Assembly: GCA_902782465.1 (NCBI GenBank)
Contig: CACZNH010000016.1
Span: 1-64,000, forward strand
Source of the DNA: an uncultured Bacteroidales bacterium
GTDB lineage: Bacteria > Bacteroidota > Bacteroidia > Bacteroidales > Muribaculaceae
Direction: 5' to 3'
DNA length: 64,000 nt
Below are positions 1 to 7,281 of the stretch, piece after piece (the stretch's first letter is position 1; each line of letters opens with the position of its first letter). A program made the position numbers and the translations under genes. The notes beneath the pieces were generated by a model, which was not told where the DNA came from, searched no databases, and worked only from the letters and a program-made list of their open reading frames with translations.

Positions 1-1523
1 ATCTTAGTCACCTCACTGGTGTTTAAGTGCTCTATTCCCGTTATGGATTGAAGATTGGCCATGTGATAGAACCAACCGTAGGTGGTCGTCGGGCGGGCAC
101 CGGCAAATGACGAGTCAAAGACCACTTTGGTCACATTGGCATTGGTGCCGTCAGTTTCCCAACCGGTATCGTTGGTGCCCATGTTCAGGTCGTAGGTCGT
201 GCCCGGGCGGGAGTTGCGGTAGTTGTCGTAGTAGAACGTCAGCGTCGTGTTCGACGGCGTGTAGCAGGCATAGGCCTCTGGCCCCTTCTCGGTAAAATAG
301 CCTGGGTTGCTGGAGCCGCCGTCGATGTGGGCGTATGTCTTATCCGACGGGTTCGAGTCACTGTAGGTCGTGCCCTGGCCGCCCACCAAGCTGGTGCAAC
401 CGTAGAACATATTATCTGAGTATATCACAGCCTCTGTGCTCCAGCCATTGCCCACATAGATGGTCCGCAGATTGTTGGATCCACCGAACATGTAATACAT
501 GTCGACCACCTGGGACGTATTGAAACTGCTCAAGTCAATGCTTATCAAGCTGTGGCAGTTCTGGAACAGGTCGCGCATATCGGTCACTTTGGCGGTGTTG
601 AAACTGCTCAAGTCAAGGTTCGTCAATTTTATACTGCTACAAAACATATAATTCATATTGGTGACCTCGCTGGTGTTCAGGTAGCTCATGCCCGTGAAGG
701 ATTCAAGATCGGACATGGCAAAGAACCAATCGTAGGTGGAGGTCGGGCGGGCATCAGCGAACGAGGGGTCAAAAACCACCTTGGTCACATTGGATTTGGT
801 GCCGTCGGTGTCCCAACCAGGTCTGTTGAAACCCGTGTTCAGGTCGTAGGTCGTGCCCGGGCGGCTGCTGCGCTGGTTGTCATAATAGAACGTCAGCGTC
901 GTGTTCGACTCGGTGTAGCAGGCATAGGCCTCTGGCCCCTTCTCGGTAAAATAACCCGGGTTGCTCGCGCCGCCGTCGATGTGCGCGTATGTCTTATCCA
1001 TTGGGTTCGAGGCACTGTAGGTCGTGCCCTCACCGCCCACCAGGCTGGTGCAGTTTTTGAACATATTATTTGAGTTCGTCACAGCAGCGGTGCTCCAGCC
1101 ATCGCCAACATAGATGGTCCGCAGATTGCTACATCCAAAGAACATGTAATTCATGTTAGTAATCTGGGAAGTGTTGAAACCGCTCAAGTCAAGACTTGTC
1201 AGGCTGCCCGTTATGGATTGAAGATTGGCCATGTGATAGAACCAACCGTAGGTGGTCGTCGGGCGGGCATCAGCGAACGAGGTGTCAAAGACCACTTTGG
1301 TCACATTGGCATTGGTGCCGTCAGTTTCCCAACCGGTATCGTTGGAGCCCGTGTTCAGGTCGTAGGTCGTGCCCGGGCGGGAGCTGCGCTGGTTGTCGTA
1401 GTAGAATGTCAGCGTCGTGTTCGATGACGTGTAGCAAGCATAGGCCTCAGCAGCCTGGATGCCCAGGGCGCACATCATCGCCGTCACTACGGCGAGCAGG
1501 CGAAAAAGTCTTATTTGTTTCAT
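1..1523 (-). CDS. BspA-family (DUF285) repeat surface protein, 3' end beyond left edge
   Basis: Seen: an uninterrupted reading frame from ATG at 1523 to the left edge (507 codons, no stop). Residues 1-24 form a signal peptide (MKQIRLFRLLAVV...). The mature part consists of large repeats, each beginning EAYACYT.SNTTLTFYYDN and continuing through RPGTTYDLN, a VTKVVFD segment and a GGxSNPGYFTEKGPEAYACY linker. Between these lie short LRR-like units (LDLSSFNTSQVxDMxYMF) typical of DUF285/BspA-like surface proteins. Repeat units begin at about 1448, 932 and 278. Family knowledge: such proteins are exported and often mediate adhesion. The near-identical DNA of units one and three indicates recent internal duplication. 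A C-terminal sorting or dockerin module, if any, lies outside the window. Confidence 0.85.
   Translation of the reverse strand, partial: MKQIRLFRLLAVVTAMMCALGIQAAEAYACYTSSNTTLTFYYDNQRSSRPGTTYDLNTGSNDTGWETDGTNANVTKVVFDTSFADARPTTTYGWFYHMANLQSITGSLTSLDLSGFNTSQITNMNYMFFGCSNLRTIYVGDGWSTAAVTNSNNMFKNCTSLVGGEGTTYSASNPMDKTYAHIDGGASNPGYFTEKGPEAYACYTESNTTLTFYYDNQRSSRPGTTYDLNTGFNRPGWDTDGTKSNVTKVVFDPSFADARPTSTYDWFFAMSDLESFTGMSYLNTSEVTNMNYMFCSSIKLTNLDLSSFNTAKVTDMRDLFQNCHSLISIDLSSFNTSQVVDMYYMFGGSNNLRTIYVGNGWSTEAVIYSDNMFYGCTSLVGGQGTTYSDSNPSDKTYAHIDGGSSNPGYFTEKGPEAYACYTPSNTTLTFYYDNYRNSRPGTTYDLNMGTNDTGWETDGTNANVTKVVFDSSFAGARPTTTYGWFYHMANLQSITGIEHLNTSEVTK
279..1448 (-). repeat. Tandem coding repeats inside the BspA-like gene
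   Basis: Two complete units, 1448-933 (172 codons) and 932-279 (218 codons), and the start of a third (278 onward) share the same beginning (EAYACYT). Units differ in the number of LDLSSFNT-type leucine-rich repeats. DNA around 1204-1300 is almost identical to DNA around 39-130. Confidence 0.8.
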
Positions 1524-1561
1524 ATTAATGGGATTTTGAGGGTTATACTTGTTTATTGTCG

Positions 1562-1569
1562 CAAAAATA
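1562..1569 (-). promoter_or_regulatory. -7 promoter element of the BspA-like gene
   Basis: The minus strand reads TATTTTTG, matching the Bacteroidetes -7 consensus TAnnTTTG, 38 nt upstream of the ATG at 1523. Confidence 0.6.
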
Positions 1570-1913
1570 CGGAATATCACCGAAAACCGCAAGAAAACTG
1601 CAAGAAAAAGTAAAAATACAACGGATAATTCTGATACGTCTGATGGCATCCGCACACAACGCCTTAAAACATTGATGCCCGCAAGCGGGCAGAAATTAAA
1701 CAAATTTATTTATAAAATTATACACGACGTATTTTGCTCAATTTTTATATGAATTTTAGTTTAATTTCCCGCCCGCTAGGGCGGTTAAATAGTTGAGAAA
1801 AAGTGACATCCGCACTCCAAGGGAAAGGAATGCGGATGTAAATAATAAGCTTAGCGGCTTTGCGCCTCAGCGTGAGGGCTGAATGCGGATGCCGCTTTAA
1901 ACTCTAAACTGTA
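1570..1913. other. Intergenic region with GGCATCCGC hairpin and glyA 3' flank
   Basis: No gene seen. It holds a GGCATCCGCA motif near 1644, a hairpin at 1806-1839 (arms ACATCCGCA/TGCGGATGT) and a GC-rich inverted stretch at about 1850-1895 that carries another GCGGATGCC copy and could terminate glyA on the minus strand. Relatives of these motifs occur elsewhere in the window. Confidence 0.5.
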
Positions 1914-3194
1914 TTACCAGGCGAACATGGGATAGTCCTTCATCATCTCGTTGACCTTGCCGCGAACAGCTGCGATTACCGCCTCGTCCTCGGGGGCACG
2001 CAATACGGTGTCGATGAGCTCGACGATGTCGCCCATCTTGTCCTCCTTGAGGCCGCGGGTGGTGATGGCGGGAGTGCCCAGACGCAGACCGCTGGTCTGG
2101 AAGGCGCTGCGGTCGTCGAAGGGCACCATGTTCTTGTTGACGGTGATGTCGGCAGCAACGAGGGCAGCCTCGGCAACCTTACCGGTCAACTCGGGATACT
2201 TGGTGCGCAGGTCAACCAGCATGCAGTGGTTGTCGGTACCGCCCGAGCAGATCTTGTAACCCTTGTCGATGAGGGCCTGGGCCATAGCGGCTGCGTTGGT
2301 ACGCACCTGGATGGCGTAGTCCTTGAACGAGGGCTGCAGAATCTCACCGAAGGCGACAGCCTTAGCGGCAATCACGTGCTCGAGGGGACCGCCCTGTACG
2401 CCGGGGAATACGGCGCTGTCGAGCAGCGACGACATCTTGCGGATGACGCCCTTCTTGGTGGTCTTGCCCCAGGGGTTGTCGAAGTCCTTACCCAGCAGGA
2501 TGATACCGCCACGGGGACCGCGCAGGGTCTTGTGGGTGGTGCTGGTAACGATGTGGGCATACTTCAAGGGGTTGTTCAACAGACCTGCGGCGATGAGGCC
2601 GGCGGGGTGTGCCATGTCGATCATGAGCAGTGCGCCCACGCTGTCGGCGATCTTGCGCATGCGCTCGTAGTCCCACTCGCGGCTGTAGGCGCTGGCGCCA
2701 CCGACGATCAGCTTGGGACGCTCGCGCTGTGCTACCTCCTCCATCTGGTCATAGTCCACCAGGTTGGTGTCGGGGGTCACGTTATATTCACAAGCCTCAA
2801 ACATCAGACCCGAGAAGTTGACGGGGCTACCGTGTGACAGGTGACCGCCATGAGCCAGGTTCAGACCCATGAACTTGTCGCCAGGCTTGAGGCAAGCCAT
2901 GAAGACTGCCATGTTGGCCTGGGCACCTGAGTGGGGCTGCACGTTAACGTACTCGGCATCGAAAATCTGTTTCAGGCGCTCGATAGCGACGTTCTCGCTC
3001 TCGTCCACGCACTGGCAGCCGCCATAGTAGCGGTGGCCAGGATAACCCTCGGCATACTTGTTGGTCAGGCAACTGCCCATGGCCTGCATAACCTGGTCGC
3101 TCACGAAGTTCTCACTGGCGATAAGCTCAATGCCGTGCTGCTGACGCTGATGTTCACGCTCGATGATGTCAAAAATCACTTTGTCTCGTTCCAT
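1914..3194 (-). CDS. glyA: Serine hydroxymethyltransferase
   Basis: A cytoplasmic PLP enzyme that interconverts serine plus tetrahydrofolate with glycine plus 5,10-methylene-THF, the main source of one-carbon units. At 426 residues it has full family length. Visible landmarks are IELIASENF (22-30), [14 protein letters not shown] (47-60), [12 protein letters not shown] (115-126) and the PLP-binding [14 protein letters not shown] with Lys222. It lies 60 bp downstream of the flavin reductase gene on the same strand. The spacer holds quasi-tandem ACTTAAAACT-type repeats and no clear TAnnTTTG element, so co-transcription is likely. ATG 3194 is directly preceded by the A-rich repeat. Confidence 0.97.
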   Translation of the reverse strand: MERDKVIFDIIEREHQRQQHGIELIASENFVSDQVMQAMGSCLTNKYAEGYPGHRYYGGCQCVDESENVAIERLKQIFDAEYVNVQPHSGAQANMAVFMACLKPGDKFMGLNLAHGGHLSHGSPVNFSGLMFEACEYNVTPDTNLVDYDQMEEVAQRERPKLIVGGASAYSREWDYERMRKIADSVGALLMIDMAHPAGLIAAGLLNNPLKYAHIVTSTTHKTLRGPRGGIILLGKDFDNPWGKTTKKGVIRKMSSLLDSAVFPGVQGGPLEHVIAAKAVAFGEILQPSFKDYAIQVRTNAAAMAQALIDKGYKICSGGTDNHCMLVDLRTKYPELTGKVAEAALVAADITVNKNMVPFDDRSAFQTSGLRLGTPAITTRGLKEDKMGDIVELIDTVLRAPEDEAVIAAVRGKVNEMMKDYPMFAW

Positions 3195-3232
3195 TGTGAT
3201 AGTTTTAAGTTGTAAGTTTTTAGTTTTAAGTT
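3195..3232 (-). repeat. Quasi-tandem AACTTAAAACT-type spacer repeat
   Basis: Read on the minus strand: a run of degenerate 7-10 bp units (AACTTAAAACT, AAAAACT, TACAACTT) between the flavin reductase and glyA, ending about 10 nt before the glyA ATG. Very similar runs lie at 4690-4722, 16155-16186, 23117-23156 and 30941-30980. Confidence 0.65.
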
Positions 3233-3254
3233 AATTATACTAGTTGTTCAATCG

Positions 3255-3830
3255 TCATTCTTTTTTGGGTTTCTTGCGCACCGACCAGCCGAAGTGGCCC
3301 AACTCCTCGCCCAGGGCGTAATAGTGGCCGTGGCAATAGGTGATGAGGTCGGCGGCCTTGAGGTCGAGGGCGCCGCTCTCGGGGTCGATGTAGCGGTCAT
3401 CGGCAATGACATTCATCACCTCGCCGATGAACATGTCGTGGCTGCCCAGGCGCATGATGTCGCGCACACGGCACTCGATGCTCACGGGGGCCTCCTGGAT
3501 GTAGGGGGCAGCAACGGTCTCGCCCTTGACGGGGGTCAGCCCCATCTGCTGCCACTTGTCATAGTCGCGCCCTGAACGCACGCCACACCAGTCGGTGGCA
3601 CGTGCCATCGCCCGGTTGGTGAGGTTGAGCGTGAAGGCCATGTTGCGCTCCACGATGCCGTGGCTGTGGCGCTCGGGCCTGATGGAAACATAACACAGAG
3701 CCGGGTCGCTGCAGATGGTTCCCGTCCATGCCGCCGTGAAGAGGTTATACTCCTCGGGCGACGCCCCACAGCTGACCAGCAGCGCGGGCAGCGGGTATAT
3801 CATGGTTCCAGGTCTCCAGTTCTGCTTCAT
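3255..3830 (-). CDS. Flavin reductase (FMN-binding, flavoredoxin-like) family protein
   Basis: 191 residues resembling the flavin reductase/DIM6-NTAB family. These are FMN-binding split-barrel proteins that reduce flavins or act as electron carriers. Characteristic stretches are the N-terminal PxPALLVSCG, the central AWTGTICSDPALCYVSIRPERHS (cofactor-binding core, roughly residues 33-56), FTLNLTN and the later GSHDMFIGEV. No signal peptide, so cytoplasmic. The physiological substrate cannot be read from the sequence. First gene of a probable operon with glyA; its promoter is divergent from that of the deoxynucleoside kinases. Confidence 0.85.
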   Translation of the reverse strand: MKQNWRPGTMIYPLPALLVSCGASPEEYNLFTAAWTGTICSDPALCYVSIRPERHSHGIVERNMAFTLNLTNRAMARATDWCGVRSGRDYDKWQQMGLTPVKGETVAAPYIQEAPVSIECRVRDIMRLGSHDMFIGEVMNVIADDRYIDPESGALDLKAADLITYCHGHYYALGEELGHFGWSVRKKPKKE

Positions 3831-3867
3831 TTTTTAGTCCCTAGTTTCCAGTTTCCGGTTCAAAGTG

Positions 3868-3875
3868 CAAAAATA
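3868..3875 (-). promoter_or_regulatory. -7 element of flavin reductase-glyA operon
   Basis: TATTTTTG on the minus strand, 37 nt before ATG 3830. The leader holds GGAAACT/GAAACTAGGGACT quasi-repeats. Confidence 0.55.
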
Positions 3876-3980
3876 CGCATTTTTTCGGTAATACAGTTGT
3901 TTTTAGGGATTTTTTTCGACCGTCAATTAGTTGTTAATAACTTTCTTGTCGAGTATGATTGACGAGGGGTATAAAAGCAT

Positions 3981-3988
3981 TATCTTTG
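3981..3988 (+). promoter_or_regulatory. -7 element of the deoxynucleoside kinase pair
   Basis: TATCTTTG, a full consensus match. It implies transcription starting near 3995, which excludes upstream in-frame start codons (e.g. TTG 3931) and supports GTG 4024. Confidence 0.65.
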
Positions 3989-4023
3989 TAGATTGTAAAA
4001 CAACCTATTTTTCAGCAAAAACC

Positions 4024-4650
4024 GTGCACATCGTCATAGCAGGAAATATCGGTAGCGGTAAATCCACACTGGCCGAGATGCTTGCCAAGCATTACGGCTG
4101 GGAGCCGTTTATGGAGCCCGTGGTGGACAACCCCTACCTGAGCGACTATTACAAGGACATCAAGCGCTGGTCGTTCGCGCTCGAGGTGTTCTTCCTCAAG
4201 CAGCGTTTCAAGGACATCCTGACCATCAATGCCAGCGACAAGGCCATCATCCAGGACCGCAGCATCTTTGAGGGCGTGTATATCTTTGCCGCCAACAACC
4301 GCGACATGGGCAACATGGATGACCGCGACTTTGAGACCTACATGGAGCTCTTTGAGCAGATGATGACCATCGTGCGTCTGCCCGACCTGATGATCTACCT
4401 GCGCTCGAGCGTCGCCCACCTGGTGGACAACATCCACAAGCGCGGTCGCGACTACGAGCAGACGATGCCGTTGAAATACCTGTCGAACCTAAACGAGCGC
4501 TATGAGGAGTTTGTGATGAAGACCTACAAGGGCCGCAAACTCGTCATCGACGTGGACGACATGGACTACAAGAACCGCCCTGAGGACTTTGCCGCCATCG
4601 TGGATAAAATCGACGCGACGATGTTCGGTATCTTCGGGCCCCTGGATTAA
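4024..4650 (+). CDS. Deoxynucleoside kinase (dNK family), first of tandem pair
   Basis: Phosphorylates deoxynucleosides for dNTP salvage in the cytoplasm. Start chosen at GTG 4024 (208 aa) because the promoter element is at 3981-3988 and this start aligns exactly with the paralogue downstream, which begins MHIAVAGNIGSGK. Seen: P-loop GNIGSGKS (residues 7-14), the family motif DRSIFEG, and the LID-type arginine region KRGRDYEQTMPLKYL. Substrate specificity (dA, dG or dC) cannot be decided. The adjacent paralogue recalls the tandem dAK/dGK genes of lactobacilli, whose products form heterodimers; a heterodimer here is inference. Confidence 0.9.
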   Translation: MHIVIAGNIGSGKSTLAEMLAKHYGWEPFMEPVVDNPYLSDYYKDIKRWSFALEVFFLKQRFKDILTINASDKAIIQDRSIFEGVYIFAANNRDMGNMDDRDFETYMELFEQMMTIVRLPDLMIYLRSSVAHLVDNIHKRGRDYEQTMPLKYLSNLNERYEEFVMKTYKGRKLVIDVDDMDYKNRPEDFAAIVDKIDATMFGIFGPLD

Positions 4651-4722
4651 GAGAACTCGGAGTTCTCGGAGCTCTCAGAGAACCCTTAATCTGAAAACTG
4701 AAAACTAAAAACTTAAAACTAG
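4651..4722 (+). repeat. Intercistronic hairpin plus quasi-tandem repeat
   Basis: Directly after the first kinase stop lies a self-complementary GAGAACTCGGAGTTCTC segment. It is followed by repeats of CTGAAAACT/TAAAAACT/TAAAACT type up to 4722, 7 nt before the start of the second kinase. Confidence 0.55.
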
Positions 4723-4729
4723 ATAAGAT

Positions 4730-5362
4730 ATGCATATCGCAGTAGCAGGAAACATCGGCAGCGGCAAGACGACCTTGACCAAGCTGCTTGCCAAGCACTA
4801 CGGGTGGAGCCCGCGGTTTGAGCCGGTGGACAACAACCCCTATCTCGAGGACTTCTATGCCGACATGTCGCGCTGGTCATTCAACCTGCAGATTTACTTC
4901 CTGAACAAGCGCTTCAAGGAAGTGGTGGAGATTTCGCAGAGCGACATCGACATCATCCAGGACCGCACCATCTATGAGGACGCATGCATCTTTGCCCCTA
5001 ACCTGCATGGCCAGGGGCACATGAGCGACCGCGACTTCAACAACTACAAGGACCTGTTTGAGCTGATGATGTCGCTGGTGAAGATGCCCGACCTGATGAT
5101 TTACATCCGCTCGACCATCCCCAACCTGGTGCAGCAAATCCAGAAACGCGGCCGCGAATACGAGCAGACGATGCGTCTGGACTACCTGGAGGGCCTGAAC
5201 AAGCGCTACGAGGACTGGATTGCCGACTACAAGGGCAACCTGGTCATCATCAACGGCGACGAAATCAAGTTCGGCGACAAACCTGAAGACTTCCAGCTGG
5301 TGTGCGACAAGATTGACGCCAACCTGTTCGGTATCTTCTCTCCGTTCAACCAAATCAAATGA
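4730..5362 (+). CDS. Deoxynucleoside kinase (dNK family), second of tandem pair
   Basis: 210 residues, clearly homologous to the preceding gene. P-loop GNIGSGKT (7-14), a QDRTIYED motif in place of QDRSIFEG, and the LID arginines in QKRGREYEQTMRLDYL. No own -7 element is visible in the 79 bp spacer, so co-transcription with the first kinase is expected. The differences next to the catalytic DR (TIYEDA versus SIFEGV) suggest that the two copies have diverged in substrate or partner role. The start is an ATG preceded by an A-rich repeat. Confidence 0.9.
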   Translation: MHIAVAGNIGSGKTTLTKLLAKHYGWSPRFEPVDNNPYLEDFYADMSRWSFNLQIYFLNKRFKEVVEISQSDIDIIQDRTIYEDACIFAPNLHGQGHMSDRDFNNYKDLFELMMSLVKMPDLMIYIRSTIPNLVQQIQKRGREYEQTMRLDYLEGLNKRYEDWIADYKGNLVIINGDEIKFGDKPEDFQLVCDKIDANLFGIFSPFNQIK

Positions 5363-5425
5363 CCCTGTGAGGAGGCCTCTCCCCCTCCAGGACGCCAAAG
5401 ATTTGCCTAATTCGGGGTTTTGTGG

Positions 5426-5433
5426 TACTTTTG
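5426..5433 (+). promoter_or_regulatory. -7 element only 4 nt before a start codon
   Basis: TACTTTTG matches TAnnTTTG and ends 4 nt before ATG 5438, so the transcript would be essentially leaderless. Confidence 0.5.
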
Positions 5434-5437
5434 CGCC

Positions 5438-5974
5438 ATGTTTTTGAGGCATGCCATCTGTACTGCACTATTGCTTGCTGCGGGAATCAGCGTTTCCGCC
5501 CAGGTCAGCGTAGACCATTACCGCAAGGACGGCACGCGATATGTCTGCTCGGACCAGGAGGTGATGTATGACAGCTTCTTCCATGCCGCCAAATTTGCAG
5601 TTGCAGCCGTCGCCGATGCAGGAGGGATGGTGACCTTCTCGCTCGAGGTGACCTATGACGAGGGGATGCTTCATGTGACCCAGGGCGACAGCCTCACGCT
5701 TGTGCTGCGCGGTGGTGACCGCATCGTGGTCAAGACTGACCGTGACGTGACCAAAGCCGACATCCTCAAACGCCACCACCGCAGCTACAACGACTATTAT
5801 GTGACCTGCCACTACCCTATCAGCAACTATGACATCCAGCGTCTGACACGCAACCGCACGACCAAAATCTCGGTCCAGACCGACGACTTCACCTTTGACC
5901 GCAAACTGGACAAGTTCCAGGACCGCTTCAGGAAACTGTTCACTGCGGTTTACAGGTATCTGATCGGCAAGTAA
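5438..5974 (+). CDS. Secreted protein of unknown function (178 aa)
   Basis: Not recognised. Residues 1-22 (MFLRHAICTALLLAAGISVSAQ) are a signal peptide, so the product is periplasmic or outer-membrane associated. The mature part is soluble and beta-rich looking, with repeated short hydrophobic strands (GGMVTFSLEVTY, DSLTLVLRGGDRIVVKT) and a basic, aromatic C-terminus (FQDRFRKLFTAVYRYL). ATG 5438 was chosen over an in-frame TTG at 5420 because the latter would precede the promoter element. It is the last plus-strand gene before a convergent hairpin. Confidence 0.7.
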   Translation: MFLRHAICTALLLAAGISVSAQVSVDHYRKDGTRYVCSDQEVMYDSFFHAAKFAVAAVADAGGMVTFSLEVTYDEGMLHVTQGDSLTLVLRGGDRIVVKTDRDVTKADILKRHHRSYNDYYVTCHYPISNYDIQRLTRNRTTKISVQTDDFTFDRKLDKFQDRFRKLFTAVYRYLIGK

Positions 5975-6005
5975 CCTGACATCTTTTTAGACACCCAAAA
6001 ACAAA

Positions 6006-6031
6006 ACAGCGGGAATAAGAATTCCTGCTGT
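6006..6031. terminator. Bidirectional hairpin between convergent genes
   Basis: Arms ACAGCGGGA and TCCTGCTGT around an 8 nt loop, between the convergent genes ending at 5974 and 6066. The stretch of A on the plus strand near 6053-6060 gives a U-run on the minus strand only upstream, so it is a plausible but imperfect intrinsic terminator. Confidence 0.5.
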
Positions 6032-6065
6032 CTTGCCCTATTGTGTTATGATGAAAAAAAACTAC

Positions 6066-7088
6066 TTACTTCACACGCAGGACTTTTCCTTCCACGACAT
6101 TGTCACTGGTCAGACCGTTGAGCTTCTTGAGCTGTGCCACGGACAAGCCGTTTTCCTTGGCAATCTTGGTCAGGTTGTCGCCCTGGCGCACCTGATAGGT
6201 GGTGCGGCTGTTCTCACGACTCTCCTTGGTGGACTTGCGGGTGCTGGCTACAGCGGGCTGCTCCTTCTTGTTGTTCTTACCCTTGCTGGCAGTCTCCTTT
6301 TCCTCGGCAGTGGACTTCTTGGCCTGGTTATAGCGCTTGCTGGGGGCATAGTCGCGAGCCTTGGTGTAGTTGCTCTTGGAGAAGGTGTAGCTGTCGGTGT
6401 GGGTGCAGCGGTTGGCAAAGTCAAAGATGGCCTCAGGATTGATGGCATAGCCCATAAAACGGGTCTCGAAGTGCAGGTGGGGACCTGTGCTGCGGCCCGT
6501 GTTGCCACTCAAGGCGATGGGCTGACCGGCCTTGACATACTGGTCGGGCTTCACGAGGAAGCGTGAAAGGTGGCCATAGACGGTCTCCAGACCGTTCTCG
6601 TGGCGCACAATGACATAGAAGCCGTAGCCGCCACGCTCAAAGCGGGTGAGGCGCACACGGCCCGAGAATGCCGAATAAACGGTGTCGCCGACAGCGGCAC
6701 GCAGGTCAATACCCTTGTGGGTGCGTCCGAACTGGGGACGCCAGCCGTAGTGGCTGGTAACGTAGTTGCCCTTGATGGGCATCACATAGTGACGCACGTC
6801 AAGCACCTTGGTGTTGGGCACGTTGGCATCCTTATAGCAATTGACGAGGTCGCTGTCCCAGCCCTCGGTATAGATATCGGGCTCGGGCTCACACTCCTCA
6901 TACAGGTCTGCGGCATACTTTTGGGCTTCCTGGACGCGGATTTGGTCTTTCACGCGGTCCTGCTTGGCCAACAGATTGCTGTGCACCTTGCTGTAATTAG
7001 ATGCTGATTGCATGTTCTGTGCCGAAATGCCAAGCGCAAAAAGGGTCGTCGCCGTCAAGGCGATAAAGAGTTTTTTAGATATAATCAT
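6066..7088 (-). CDS. M23 family zinc metallopeptidase with C-terminal LysM domain
   Basis: Secreted peptidoglycan hydrolase or regulator. Signal peptide residues 1-23. LytM/M23 domain about 100-225 with the complete zinc and catalytic set: H124/D128 in THKGIDLR, H173 in YGHLS, and H204/H206 in TGPHLHFE. After a Lys/Ser/Glu-rich linker (about 230-295) comes one LysM motif (YQVRQGDNLTKIAKENG) for glycan binding. Complete active sites suggest a true endopeptidase rather than a NlpD/EnvC-type degenerate activator. Monocistronic, with its own promoter. Confidence 0.93.
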   Translation of the reverse strand: MIISKKLFIALTATTLFALGISAQNMQSASNYSKVHSNLLAKQDRVKDQIRVQEAQKYAADLYEECEPEPDIYTEGWDSDLVNCYKDANVPNTKVLDVRHYVMPIKGNYVTSHYGWRPQFGRTHKGIDLRAAVGDTVYSAFSGRVRLTRFERGGYGFYVIVRHENGLETVYGHLSRFLVKPDQYVKAGQPIALSGNTGRSTGPHLHFETRFMGYAINPEAIFDFANRCTHTDSYTFSKSNYTKARDYAPSKRYNQAKKSTAEEKETASKGKNNKKEQPAVASTRKSTKESRENSRTTYQVRQGDNLTKIAKENGLSVAQLKKLNGLTSDNVVEGKVLRVK

Positions 7089-7125
7089 TCTGTAATTTTC
7101 TTAGTCAGTTGTTTTTAAGAACGCC

Positions 7126-7133
7126 CAAAATTA
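7126..7133 (-). promoter_or_regulatory. -7 element of M23 peptidase gene
   Basis: TAATTTTG on the minus strand, 37 nt upstream of ATG 7088. Confidence 0.55.
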
Positions 7134-7281
7134 CACTTTTATTTTATAAACAGCGACATTTAGCGTGCTAAAAAGTGTAAAGTTTGGTTTCATTCTCTAA
7201 AAGAAGCGCGACAACAGGCTGTAAATCACTGAAATAAAAAATTCACAATTGCAAACAGTTTCGATTCCGAAATCAGCAGGG

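Noticed and set aside
552-1073. Plus-strand open frames in the first 1.5 kb
   Set aside because: The minus strand carries an uninterrupted BspA-type repeat protein with signal peptide there. The plus-strand frames are its complement.
3931-4023. N-terminal extension of the first deoxynucleoside kinase
   Set aside because: It begins upstream of the -7 promoter element at 3981-3988 and has no counterpart in the paralogue.
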